The position numbers were made by a program, and so were the translations under genes. Under the pieces are notes generated by a model. It was given only the letters and a program-made list of their open reading frames with translations. It was not told the origin of the DNA and did not search any database. Shown here piece after piece: positions 35,240-42,589 of a DNA stretch of 64,000 bases. This DNA is from Cronobacter sakazakii (lineage in GTDB: Bacteria; Pseudomonadota; Gammaproteobacteria; Enterobacterales; Enterobacteriaceae): positions 2,170,001 to 2,234,000 of the forward strand of contig NZ_CP011047.1 in assembly GCF_000982825.1 (NCBI RefSeq), given 5' to 3'. Within the stretch, counting starts at the first letter, position 1, and each line of letters opens with the position of its first letter.

Positions 35240-35378
35240 GGTTAGGCACTCCGGGTTGAGAGAGGATGTCGGCCAGCTTTTTCCAGCCAGTGCGTAACTT
35301 GCGTGTGATGCGATCGAGTAGGGATTCGTGTAGCTGGAAAGCACCCATGCGAGCGCCTCCCGCGATTGCTAGAATCAT
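35220..35378 (-). CDS. cIII: Regulatory protein CIII
   Basis: This 52-residue protein reads MILAIAGGARMGAFQLHESL, LDRITRKLRTGWKKLADILS and ends QPGVPNHDYCPC. It is a close match to lambda and P22 CIII in the amphipathic helix ESLLDRITRKLRTGWKKL. CIII inhibits FtsH and so protects CII, favouring lysogeny. The start follows AAAAGGAACCACCC. It is below the usual length cut-off for gene calling. Confidence 0.93.
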   Translation of the reverse strand: MILAIAGGARMGAFQLHESLLDRITRKLRTGWKKLADILSQPGVPNHDYCPC

Positions 35379-36231
35379 GGGTGGTTCCTTTTGTTTAGAT
35401 TTATTAGTAAGCGATGCGAGTGGCGAAGACTTCGCCTTTTACGATTGCGGTGATGATGCTCTTGGCTACATCCTCGCTTGCTCCGACCTTGATAAGGTCA
35501 GCGAGTATTTTGTTATTCACTTCTTTGCGATGCGCTTTATCTTGTGCGCGGCGCTTTTCTTCATCCTTGATTCGTTTTTCCTCTGCCAGTCGTGCCGCTT
35601 CTTTTTCTTCTGCTTCACGACGAATGCGGTCGGCTTCATCCTGAGCTTTCTTTCTCTCTGCTTCTATAGCTTCCTGCTTCTCACGTTCGGCTCGCTCTAG
35701 CGACTCTTTGGCTTCGCGTTCAGCTTTTTCTTTTTCCTGCTTAGCAAGAAGCTCTGCCTGTGCTTTTGCAGCAATGGCGTCTTCTTCGCGCTTCTTGGCT
35801 GCTGCTATTTCTGCTGCTGCTTTTTCCTCTGCCTCACGCTTAGCGCGCTCTTCAGCCTGCCGTTTGATTTCCTCTTCATGTGCAATGCGCTGGCGTTCCT
35901 GTTCAGCTTTCTTTTCTGCTAACTCACGGTCGAAAGCGTCATTCATCAGCAAAGCCATTTCATGATCTGATTCAATCTTCTTAGCTAGCTCCTCTGCAGC
36001 CCGCTTAGCTTCTTCTTCCTGCTTAATGCGTTCTTGCTCGACTTCATAATCAGTCAATGGCTGACGGGCTTTCTCTTTCAGCTCATCCAGGCGATCGCGA
36101 ACTGTCTTGCGGTTTGCATCGATTAGCTTTGGAATCTCTTTCAGCTCAGCAACTAGGTCTGAAGTGGTTTACTGAATTTGGCCACCTGAACAGAGGTGAT
36201 ATGCTCACCTCAGAACAATATAGGTGCACCA

Positions 36232-36534
36232 ATGAAACGAAGAAATTTTAGTCCTGAATTCAAACGCGAATCCGCTCAGCTGGTTGTCGATCAAAACTAC
36301 ACCGTCTCTGATGCCGCTAAGGCTATGGATGTCGGTCTTTCCACGATGACAAAATGGGTCAAGCAACTGCGTGAAGAGCGTCAGGGCAAAACACCAAAAG
36401 CCTCTCCGATAACACCAGAACAAATCGAAATACGTGAGCTGAAGAAAAAGCTACAACGTATTGAAATGGAAAACGATATTCTAAAAAAGGCTACCGCGCT
36501 CTTGATGTCAGACTCCCTGAACAGTTCTCGTTAA
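36232..36534 (+). CDS. IS3-family OrfA
   Basis: The 100-residue protein carries an HTH (KAMDVGLSTMTKWVKQL) and a C-terminal leucine-zipper-like region (ELKKKLQRIEMENDILKKA). The slip sequence AAAAAAG at 36483-36489 lies in frame as A-AAA-AAG, allowing -1 frameshifting into OrfB to make the full transposase. Confidence 0.92.
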   Translation: MKRRNFSPEFKRESAQLVVDQNYTVSDAAKAMDVGLSTMTKWVKQLREERQGKTPKASPITPEQIEIRELKKKLQRIEMENDILKKATALLMSDSLNSSR

Positions 36535-37400
36535 TCGGGAAACTCAGGGCGCGTTATCCAGTGGCCTCTCTCTGCCACGTGTTCGGGGTTCATCGCAGCA
36601 GCTACAAATACTGGCAAAACCGTCCTGAAAAACCAGACGGCATGCGGGCTGTATTACGAAGCCAGGTGCTGGAGCTGCATAACATCAGCCACGGTTCAGC
36701 CGGAGCAAGGAGCATCGCCACAATGGCAACCCAGAGAGGCTACCAGATGGGGCGCTGGCTCGCTGGCAGACTCATGAAAGAGCTGGGGCTGGTCAGTTGT
36801 CAGCAGCCGACTCACCGGTATAAGCGTGGGGGGCATGAGCACGTTGCTATCCCGAATCATCTTGAGCGACAGTTCGCCGTAACAGAGCCAAACCAGGTGT
36901 GGTGCGGTGATGTGACCTATATCTGGACAGGTAAACGCTGGGCGTACCTCGCCGTTGTCCTCGACCTATTCGCAAGAAAACCAGTGGGCTGGGCAATGTC
37001 GTTCTCGCCGGACAGCAGGCTCACCATGAAAGCGCTGGAAATGGCATGGGAAACTCGCGGTAAGCCCATGGGGTTAATGTTCCACAGCGATCAGGGCAGT
37101 CATTATACGAGCAGGCAGTTCCGGCAGTTACTGTGGCGATACCGAATCAAGCAGAGTATGAGCCGGCGCGGAAACTGCTGGGATAATAGCCCAATGGAGC
37201 GCTTCTTCAGGAGCCTGAAGAACGAATGGGTGCCGATGACGGGCTACGTAAGCTTCAGCGAAGCAGCTCACGCTATAACGGACTATATCGTTGGGTATTA
37301 CAGCGCGCTCAGGCCGCATGAATATAACTGTGGGTTACCACCAAACGAATCGGAAAACCGATACTGGAAAAACTCTAACGCGGTGGCCAGTTTTAGTTGA
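36486..37400 (+). CDS. IS3-family OrfB transposase part
   Basis: This is the DDE integrase domain, read in the -1 frame after the A6G slip; the first independent ATG is at 36561. The catalytic residues are Asp in NQVWCGDVTYIW, Asp in MFHSDQGSHYTS and Glu in DNSPMERFFRSLKNEW. The reading frame is intact to the right end, so the element may be active. Confidence 0.93.
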   Translation, partial: KGYRALDVRLPEQFSLIGKLRARYPVASLCHVFGVHRSSYKYWQNRPEKPDGMRAVLRSQVLELHNISHGSAGARSIATMATQRGYQMGRWLAGRLMKELGLVSCQQPTHRYKRGGHEHVAIPNHLERQFAVTEPNQVWCGDVTYIWTGKRWAYLAVVLDLFARKPVGWAMSFSPDSRLTMKALEMAWETRGKPMGLMFHSDQGSHYTSRQFRQLLWRYRIKQSMSRRGNCWDNSPMERFFRSLKNEWVPMTGYVSFSEAAHAITDYIVGYYSALRPHEYNCGLPPNESENRYWKNSNAVASFS

Positions 37401-37709
37401 CCACTACAGTCTTTGCCAAGACCATCAAGATAGGTTTTTGTCTGTGCAACTTTATATGCCAGAGAAGCGATCTCCTTTCTGCCCTTTGCCGTAGTAACAT
37501 CAGGCACAAAGGACATAACTTCACGCTCAACTTTCTGGAGAATATCTTCAATCTGGTCAGTAGATTTGAAGACTGTCATTGCATTCGCTTTCTCAATAAC
37601 AACTAAATCCGTTGTTTCACTCATGGGCTGGTTCCTTATGTTGTGTGTGATTGCATAGCGATAGAGACTCGTGAATCTCTGTTGATATGCAGGCATGAAA
37701 AAGCCGCGC

Positions 37710-37937
37710 TTAGGCGGCTTCAGTATCGTCAGTGATTGTGTATCCTTTCTTTTTAAGCCACTCGATCACATCCTGTTCTGATAAACAATCCAAGGCTTCC
37801 TCAATGTCTCCATTGCGTTTAATTGCCTCCATTACATCATCAGTATCAACCCAGTCAGCAACCACTCGAATAAGGTCATAGCGCACACCTTCAATGCGAA
37901 CTTCACGGCAGTCGATTTGCATTTCTGCAATGCTCAT
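37710..37937 (-). CDS. 75-residue acidic phage protein
   Basis: MSIAEMQIDCREVRIEGVRY starts this acidic protein, which ends KKKGYTITDDTEAA. Its ATG shares ATGA with the stop of the upstream frame. It is probably a small early regulator; no family is recognised. Confidence 0.65.
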   Translation of the reverse strand: MSIAEMQIDCREVRIEGVRYDLIRVVADWVDTDDVMEAIKRNGDIEEALDCLSEQDVIEWLKKKGYTITDDTEAA

Positions 37938-38119
37938 ATTTCCTCCAGGCGAAAAAAAGCCCTCCGGAGATGGCGAACAACTTCAGGGGATGATGAGGGT
38001 TTCTCCAATAACCAGAACAGGTCTTCGTCTCCTGTCTTGGTTATGATGCGGATTGCATCAGATAACCGACTCCATGAATCGGCTATCGGATATCGGCTGA
38101 TATTCAACGGCCTCATCAT
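37934..38119 (-). CDS. Small early frame coupled to the next gene
   Basis: The frame of up to 61 residues ends GDEDLFWLLEKPSSSPEVVR HLRRAFFRLEEI, with its stop inside the next gene's ATG. It overlaps the end of the zinc-finger gene by about 60 bp when the first ATG is used. A shorter start is likely, but no better one is visible. Confidence 0.45.
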   Translation of the reverse strand: MMRPLNISRYPIADSWSRLSDAIRIITKTGDEDLFWLLEKPSSSPEVVRHLRRAFFRLEEI

Positions 38120-38237
38120 CTATGTCGTAAATGTCGTGATAGCATTCGTGGCACAACTCTTCATTACCATCGCCACTGTAAACGGCAACCGCAGCAATCC
38201 CTTTGCCGCATATGTCGCATTCGACTTCCTCATCCAT
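38058..38237 (-). CDS. Zinc-finger-like early protein, 59 residues
   Basis: MDEEVECDICGKGIAAVAVY starts a 59-residue acidic protein with CDIC and CHEC pairs 23 residues apart, a four-Cys zinc site. The ATG at 38237 follows GAGGTGAGATA. Small phage zinc fingers of this kind often regulate or block host enzymes; its target is unknown. Confidence 0.75.
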   Translation of the reverse strand: MDEEVECDICGKGIAAVAVYSGDGNEELCHECYHDIYDIDDEAVEYQPISDSRFMESVI

Positions 38238-38281
38238 ATCTCACCTCAGATAAGTGGCTTGCTGCCAAAAAGAAAGGCCGC

Positions 38282-38866
38282 TTATTCTGCGACCTCATCT
38301 GCGTATTCTTTGATGGTTAACCAGCCTGGTCTTTCACCCTTGCCAAGATAGAAATCAATAATATCCAGCAAGCGTGGGTAAAACTTCAGGGCCTTACGAC
38401 CATCCATTTCAGCAATTTCATGCTTGCTGTATTTACGCCATTCCTCTGCGGTGTGGTTCTGGCACCCAACTCGCACATATTCACCGTTCGTGATGCTGAT
38501 GAAGTATTTCTCACCTATGATTACGTATGTGAGATCAGGCAGGTTGGCACCGCGCAGGTTGGCACCGTACAGGTTGGCACCGTACAGGTTGGCACAGCTC
38601 AGGTCGGCACCGCGCAGGTTGGCACCGTACAGGTCGGCACCGCGCAGGTTGGCACCGTACAGGTTGGCACCGTACAGGTCGGCACCGTACAGGTTGGCAC
38701 CGTACAGGTTGGCACCGTACAGGTTGGCACAGCTCAGGTCGGCACCGCTCAGGTTGGCACCGCTCAGGTCGGCACCGCTCAGGTCGGCTTTAGATCCGTT
38801 TTCACCAAACGAAGTCACCCACACTTTGTGCTCATCCAGAATTTTTGATAATTCAGCAGAGTTCAT
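38282..38866 (-). CDS. Pentapeptide-repeat protein
   Basis: This 194-residue protein has seventeen A(D/N)Lxx units in a row (about residues 28-112), forming a right-handed quadrilateral beta-helix. The unit is encoded by tandem 15-bp repeats. Residues after 115 form a separate domain (YVIIGEKYFISITNGEYVRV, then HTAEEWRKYSKHEIAEMD). Some pentapeptide proteins mimic DNA and bind gyrase; the Tyr-rich outward positions here do not prove that. It is the first gene after N, 17 bp away. Confidence 0.88.
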   Translation of the reverse strand: MNSAELSKILDEHKVWVTSFGENGSKADLSGADLSGANLSGADLSCANLYGANLYGANLYGADLYGANLYGANLRGADLYGANLRGADLSCANLYGANLYGANLRGANLPDLTYVIIGEKYFISITNGEYVRVGCQNHTAEEWRKYSKHEIAEMDGRKALKFYPRLLDIIDFYLGKGERPGWLTIKEYADEVAE

Positions 38867-38883
38867 TTTGTTAATCCTTTTGA

Positions 38884-39186
38884 TTAGTCGTAGGAGGCCG
38901 GAATCGATTTACCGCGCATTTTCTGGTGCGCGTTAATCAAGTGGGTAGGGTGGTTAACCGGCTTCTTGTATGCCGGGTTACGCTTGCGTTCGGTTACTTC
39001 CGGTTTCTTGTCGCGGAGAGCTACGAGCGAAGTGGCTCGGTCTGCTCTGACGCAACCAGAGAGCTTCTGTTCGATTCGGCGCGCAAGAGAAGCGTCTTGC
39101 TGTGCCTGTTCAATCTTGGCGGCCCGGCGCGCTTTATAGCGGCTCTTGGCAGTGCCTTTTGCTTCTTTCCAGATGATGGTTGCCAT
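38884..39186 (-). CDS. N: Antitermination protein N, phage 21 type
   Basis: This 100-residue basic protein begins MATIIWKEAKGTAKSRYKAR, essentially the arginine-rich boxB-binding motif of phage 21 N, continues LSGCVRADRATSL and ends KMRGKSIPASYD. It binds boxB RNA and, with NusA/B/G and S10, lets RNA polymerase pass early terminators. The nutL site lies 110 bp upstream and nutR beyond cro, both with the loop CUAACC, so the specificity set is complete. Confidence 0.93.
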   Translation of the reverse strand: MATIIWKEAKGTAKSRYKARRAAKIEQAQQDASLARRIEQKLSGCVRADRATSLVALRDKKPEVTERKRNPAYKKPVNHPTHLINAHQKMRGKSIPASYD

Positions 39187-39295
39187 ACTGACCTCCTGTT
39201 AAGTGGTTTAGGTACATGGCGCGCCAGATGCTTATCTTCTGGTTGCTTCTGTGAGCTGCAATTCGCGCCATCTCCAAAACCACCTGGGTTCTGGT

Positions 39296-39335
39296 CTCAA
39301 CGGTTAGGTTGAGAGTTCATCAATGTTAAAGAGCG
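39296..39335 (-). promoter_or_regulatory. nutL: boxA and boxB
   Basis: On the minus strand boxA CGCTCTTTAACA (39335-39324) precedes boxB CTCAACCTAACCGTTGAG (39313-39296), a 6-bp stem with loop CUAACC. This is the phage 21 nut type, in agreement with the N protein. Confidence 0.93.
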
Positions 39336-39381
39336 ATGCCAATCTGTTCCGTTTGGCTACCAGCGTCCTGCTGATGACTTA

Positions 39382-39457
39382 ATAGTACGATGTGTATTTG
39401 CTTATCGTCAATACGAAATGTATAAAATACTTAAATAATGATGCATCGTTATGTATT
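39382..39457 (-). promoter_or_regulatory. pL promoter with three operators
   Basis: On the minus strand the -35 TTGACG (39411-39406), 18-bp spacer and -10 TACTAT (39387-39382) form pL. Three 15-bp sites of the pattern N5-N5-GTATT lie at 39384-39398 (AGTACGATGTGTATT), 39410-39424 and 39443-39457. The first is identical to the site covering pR. CI and Cro should bind here. Confidence 0.85.
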
Positions 39458-39616
39458 TAAAAGGATTTTAATTTGATGTAACTAACAACAAGGTTGTTGT
39501 TAGTGAAAAAATGAGTGGAGGGATGGTATGGTCAAGGAGGAGGCTGTGTTGAGGTGGGCGCATACACCTAGATAGGCTGGCAGGTGCTGGCGTGATAGTT
39601 ATGTGCAGGCAATAAA

Positions 39617-39640
39617 AAACCCGGCGCGGTGGCCGGGTTT
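39617..39640 (-). terminator. Terminator of the cI operon
   Basis: On the minus strand AAACCCGGC, a loop and GCCGGGTTTTTTATT end leftward transcription from the repressor region before the pL operators. Confidence 0.88.
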
Positions 39641-39645
39641 GGGGA

Positions 39646-39891
39646 TCAGTATTTATAAGCCAGTTGATAAGCCGCAAACGCGTCTTTATGACGAACTGTT
39701 CCTGCCTGACTTTCAGGAAGCTCGGCCAATATAGAGTCGTCATTGGAGGCTGGGATGCCCTGGGCTTTATTCAGCATGGCAAGCTCAAATGCACATCCTG
39801 GGCATTTATGGCGGCCTGTCTTCCCTTGGTTTTCAGGGAGAACGCTAAACATTGGATTGTAACGATGGTTCTTATGGCAAATATGTTTCAT
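39646..39891 (-). CDS. Conserved lambdoid protein downstream of cI
   Basis: This 81-residue protein has MKHICHKNHRYNPMFSVLPE, KTGRHKCPGCAFELA and a repeat-like end SQAGTVRHKDAFAAYQLAYK. The Cys/His spacing suggests a zinc site, and the two halves resemble each other (LPENQGKTGRHK and LPESQAGTVRHK). It is in the place of rexA/rexB in lambda and may be expressed in the lysogen from the cI promoter. Function unknown. Confidence 0.75.
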   Translation of the reverse strand: MKHICHKNHRYNPMFSVLPENQGKTGRHKCPGCAFELAMLNKAQGIPASNDDSILAELPESQAGTVRHKDAFAAYQLAYKY

Positions 39892-40194
39892 TCTAATGCC
39901 TCAAAAAATGTGGCATCGAATGCTTTACATGGGATATCGCTTGAGTTAATCTCCCCAATTGAGATCTCAAGAAAACATTCTAGCCGATGTTTTTTCAACC
40001 CCGTGAAACTTCGACCTTTCACGGGGTTTCCCTTTATTGGTGATCAGAAAACGATCACACAACAGCGGGATACTACCCAGGCAAAAAAGAAACTTCAACA
40101 AAATGATCAGCTTATGGCTGATTTTTTTTACACCTGTAATTCCATCCAATAAAAAAGGCCGCATCTCTGCGACCTCTCTCTCTTATCAGAAATA
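39892..40194. other. Spacer after cI with a long inverted repeat and terminator
   Basis: It contains a perfect 12-bp inverted repeat AACCCCGTGAAA / TTTCACGGGGTT at 39997-40028 with an 8-base loop, and the cI terminator at 40151-40174 (minus strand GGTCGCAGAGATGCGGCCTT then T-rich). No convincing gene is seen in it. Confidence 0.6.
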
Positions 40195-40854
40195 TCACCC
40201 AAACGTCTCTTCAGGCCACTGCGCCTTAACTACCTTGCCTATGATGCGGCAGCTATGGTCGCAATCCAGGGTTCTGTATGCCGGGTTTAAAGGCACCAGG
40301 TAACTAACCCCTGCATCCTTCTCATACTTCTTGAACGTTGCCTCTGAATCACCATTTGCAGAAGCTACGCAGAAATCCCCAGACTCTACCGGTTCGGCCG
40401 GGTCTACGAGTATTAGCATACCCTCAGGAAAGCTCGGCCTTACGCCCTGTGGCGCAGTCATAGAATGGCCTTTCACCTCAAGCCAGAAAGCTTTTTCGCT
40501 GGCTTTTGTGGTCGTTGGTACCCATGCCTTTGCATCGCTGGCTGTGTAGCTTCCCACCTCCGAAAATGGCCCGGCCTGCACTGAAGAAAATAACGGGTAC
40601 TCATACTGTTTTTTAACTGGTTTATCTAATGGCTTATCACCAATAGTGAAAGTACCATCAGAGTTAAATTTCACATCGTAAATACCCAAATACTCAAAGA
40701 TTGAACCGATTTCCTGCAAGGAAGGGTTCCGCATTCCTCTAAGCCAATGACCAACCCCACCCTGAGTTTTGCCTAAAGCCTCAGCGAGATCTTCTTGGGT
40801 TACACCAAGCTCTTTCATTCTGGTTTTAGCCAGTTCATTCCAGGTCGTTTTCAT
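40195..40854 (-). CDS. cI: CI-type prophage repressor, LexA/S24 fold
   Basis: This 219-residue repressor has an N-terminal HTH (LGVTQEDLAEALGKTQGGVG, residues 16-35) and a C-terminal S24 protease domain. The cleavage site is the Ala-Gly of SSVQAGPFSE, the catalytic Ser is in VKGHSMTAP and the Lys in ATFKKYEK. RecA would trigger self-cleavage and induction. The start codon directly follows CGTAATAATTAGCTT with no ribosome binding site, so the transcript is probably leaderless like lambda pRM. Confidence 0.93.
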   Translation of the reverse strand: MKTTWNELAKTRMKELGVTQEDLAEALGKTQGGVGHWLRGMRNPSLQEIGSIFEYLGIYDVKFNSDGTFTIGDKPLDKPVKKQYEYPLFSSVQAGPFSEVGSYTASDAKAWVPTTTKASEKAFWLEVKGHSMTAPQGVRPSFPEGMLILVDPAEPVESGDFCVASANGDSEATFKKYEKDAGVSYLVPLNPAYRTLDCDHSCRIIGKVVKAQWPEETFG

Positions 40855-40863
40855 AAGCTAATT

Positions 40864-40940
40864 ATTACGCAGTGTATTGTTTGCATCCATGCACAATGCG
40901 TATTTTTTAGCTTGCGATTCAAAAGTACGATGTGTATTAT
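40864..40940 (+). promoter_or_regulatory. Right operators and pR promoter
   Basis: Three operator sites lie at 40864-40878 (ATTACGCAGTGTATT), 40890-40904 (TGCACAATGCGTATT) and 40924-40938 (AGTACGATGTGTATT). pR has -35 TTGCGA (40912-40917), a 17-bp spacer and -10 TATTAT (40935-40940), so the last site covers the promoter. The first site covers the likely -10 of the leftward cI promoter. Confidence 0.87.
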
Positions 40941-40967
40941 TGATTTGAAACACAGCATGGAGCCTAT

Positions 40968-41183
40968 ATGAGCAATTTAAAAATGTACCGGGAGAAGGTT
41001 CGAATCTCCCAAGCAGCTCTGGCCGAGATTATAGGGTGTACTCAAGGTGCCATTGGTCACTGGGAAGCAGGACGTCGCCAACCGGACCTGAAAACATGCC
41101 GACACCTAGTTAAGACGCTTAATAAGCTCGGTGCAAAAGTGAAATTAGACGACGTGTTCCCTCCGGAACGGTCAGCCGCCTAA
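40968..41183 (+). CDS. cro: Cro repressor
   Basis: This 71-residue HTH protein (MSNLKMYREKVRISQAALAE, then IIGCTQGAIGHWEAGRRQPD) shares the recognition-helix outline of CI (TQGGVGHW versus TQGAIGHW), so both should read the same operators. GGAGCCTAT precedes the start. It is the first gene from pR and turns off cI during lytic growth. Confidence 0.9.
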   Translation: MSNLKMYREKVRISQAALAEIIGCTQGAIGHWEAGRRQPDLKTCRHLVKTLNKLGAKVKLDDVFPPERSAA

Positions 41184-41191
41184 GCAGTACC

Positions 41192-41234
41192 CGCTCTTTA
41201 ACAGTTCTGGCCGCTCACCTCTAACCGGGTAAGC
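41192..41234 (+). promoter_or_regulatory. nutR: boxA and boxB
   Basis: boxA CGCTCTTTAACA (41192-41203) is identical to that of nutL. boxB at 41213-41234 (GCTCACCT, loop CTAACC, GGGTAAGC) has the same loop with a longer stem carrying one C-A mismatch. A strong hairpin GCAGACC/GGTCTGC follows at 41245-41264 and may be the tR1 region. Confidence 0.9.
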
Positions 41235-41297
41235 AAAAACCAAGTGGCAGACCCCACGGTCTGCGCACGTATCTAAACAACAAAGGAAGAATACCGA

Positions 41298-41579
41298 ATG
41301 GAAAACGCAAGTTATAGCAAGCCATCCCAGCGCGACATCGACCGCGCAGAGACAGACTTACTCATCAATCTCTCTACGGTCACACAGCGTGGACTGGCGA
41401 AGATGGTGGGGTGTCATGAATCGAAGATAAGCCGGACAGACTGGCGCTTCATAGCATCAGTTCTGTGCGCGTTTGGGATGGATTCAGATATCAGTCCGAT
41501 CAGTCGTGCATTCAGGCATGCACTGGAAGGAATTACCAAAGAAAAAGCCCCTAAGAACGGTGAATTCTTAGAGGCTTAA
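41298..41579 (+). CDS. cII: Transcription activator CII
   Basis: This 93-residue protein (MENASYSKPSQRDIDRAETD, then TQRGLAKMVGCHESKISRTD) matches lambdoid CII in length and in the HTH GLAKMVGCHESKISR. CII activates the establishment promoter for cI and the int promoter, and is degraded by FtsH unless CIII is present. CAAAGGAAGAATACCG precedes the start. Confidence 0.93.
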   Translation: MENASYSKPSQRDIDRAETDLLINLSTVTQRGLAKMVGCHESKISRTDWRFIASVLCAFGMDSDISPISRAFRHALEGITKEKAPKNGEFLEA

Positions 41580-41613
41580 GAACACTGTGTTACGCCAAGT
41601 AACAGGAGTAATT

Positions 41614-41760
41614 ATGTCAAAAACACTCAGTCCTGACCAGGACAAATTACACAAAAACATTATTCGTGATCGCTACCTGTCCAGTTTTAAGCAGCCTGGT
41701 CGATTCCGGGCTGAGTGGGAACGGGTGAAAAAATTATTCAGAGGTAAAGGTCATGAGTAA
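41614..41760 (+). CDS. 48-residue basic protein between cII and O
   Basis: MSKTLSPDQDKLHKNIIRDR, then YLSSFKQPGRFRAEWERVKK. The start follows AACAGGAGTAATT. It ends within the first codons of O, so the two are coupled. Similar small basic proteins occur here in other lambdoid phages; role unknown. Confidence 0.75.
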   Translation: MSKTLSPDQDKLHKNIIRDRYLSSFKQPGRFRAEWERVKKLFRGKGHE

Positions 41761-42589
41761 TCTCGCAACAGTAACTCAGTTAAGGCCTGTAGAGCGGCCT
41801 GCGGAGCGTCGCGTGGCAGAAATTGAAGATGGATATACCCGTCTTGCAAATGCCCTGTATGACGAGCTTATCGGCGCAGATTTAACGAAGAACCAGAGCA
41901 AGGTTGCTCATGCCATTTGTCGAAAAACATACGGCTTTGGTAAGAAAATGGACCGCATCTCCGACAGCCAATTAGCTCAACTTACCCGGCTGCCAAGACA
42001 GAAAGTCAACAAGGCCAAGAATGAGCTGATCGCAATGAAAGTTATCAAGCGTGACGGGCACTTAATCGGTCCGAACAAGGAAATCAGTGAGTGGCAAATC
42101 GAAGGGTGTCACTACTCTGGTGATAATGTCACTGCATTGGTGACAAATACTGTCACCAAAACGGTGACAGCGCTGTCACCAAAACAGAGTCACACAAAAG
42201 AAACTATTACAAAAGAAAAGAAAGAAACTACCCCCTTACCCCCTGAAGGGGGAGACGGGCAGGACTCTAAACCTGAAAAGCGAAAAGCAAATCGCATCGA
42301 CTACCAGGAATTCCTGCTGGCCTACAACGAAGAAGTCGGCGAGTTGCTACCCCACGCGGTGGCGCTGAATGATTCCCGCAAGCGCCGCCTGAAGAAATTA
42401 ATCCCGCAACTGAAGACCCCGAATGCAGAAGGCTGGCGCGCTTACGTGCGGGCTTTCGTGCATCAGGCCAAGCCTTTTTACTTCGGTGAGAATGACTCTG
42501 GATGGTCGGCAGATATCGATTACCTGCTGCGAGACTCCACCCTGACAGGCGTTCGCGAAGGCAAGTTTGCAGGCAAGGAGATGGCATGA
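41753..42589 (+). CDS. O: Replication initiator O
   Basis: This 278-residue protein has an N-terminal winged-helix DNA-binding domain (YTRLANALYDELIGADLTKN, then VAHAICRKTYGFGKKMDRIS) as in lambda O and P22 gp18. A Thr/Lys-rich linker is encoded by the iteron region, and a C-terminal helicase-loading part follows. It should bind the iterons inside its own gene and load the phage helicase encoded next, which overlaps by ATGA. Confidence 0.9.
   Translation: MSNLATVTQLRPVERPAERRVAEIEDGYTRLANALYDELIGADLTKNQSKVAHAICRKTYGFGKKMDRISDSQLAQLTRLPRQKVNKAKNELIAMKVIKRDGHLIGPNKEISEWQIEGCHYSGDNVTALVTNTVTKTVTALSPKQSHTKETITKEKKETTPLPPEGGDGQDSKPEKRKANRIDYQEFLLAYNEEVGELLPHAVALNDSRKRRLKKLIPQLKTPNAEGWRAYVRAFVHQAKPFYFGENDSGWSADIDYLLRDSTLTGVREGKFAGKEMA
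42107..42235 (+). other. Putative replication origin: iterons and A-rich block inside O
   Basis: TGTCAC or its complement GTGACA recurs at 42107, 42127, 42140, 42151, 42164 and 42174, partly as facing pairs (TGTCACC and GGTGACA). A purine-rich stretch (about 42181-42235) follows. This copies the lambda layout of iterons plus a melting region within O. Confidence 0.8.

Larger units (their letters stand above)
36157..37411 (+). mobile_element. IS3-family insertion sequence with GTC target duplication
   Basis: The element runs 36160-37408 (1249 bp). Its ends are imperfect inverted repeats: TGAAGTGGTTTACTGAATTT on the left and TGTAGTGGTCAACTAAAACT on the right read inward, both followed within a few bases by GGCCACC. 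The direct repeat GTC flanks it at 36157-36159 and 37409-37411, the 3-bp duplication usual for IS3. OrfA and OrfB are intact and joined by an A6G slip site. Confidence 0.93.
35404..37624 (-). pseudogene. Coiled-coil phage gene split by an IS element
   Basis: The N-terminal part (37624-37409, MSETTDLVVIEKANAMTVFK to YLDGLGKD) and the C-terminal part (36159-35404, DLVAELKEIPKLIDANRKTV onward) join in frame if the IS and one GTC copy are removed, giving about 322 residues. The C-terminal two thirds are an Ala/Glu/Lys/Arg-rich coiled coil, often mislabelled TolA-like. This gene type is common in left operons of lambdoid phages near the recombination genes. The insertion surely inactivates it. Confidence 0.88.

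Noticed and set aside
35708..35965. Ser/Ala-rich plus-strand frame opposite the coiled-coil gene
   Set aside because: Reverse complement of Ala/Glu/Lys heptads gives Ser/Ala/Phe strings; no signals.
38540..38790. Possible CRISPR array
   Set aside because: The repeats are 15-bp tandem coding units with no spacers.
38420..38936. Two plus-strand frames with VGTVQ and RLAPY repeats
   Set aside because: They are the complement of the pentapeptide repeat DNA; any 15-bp repeat stays open in all frames.
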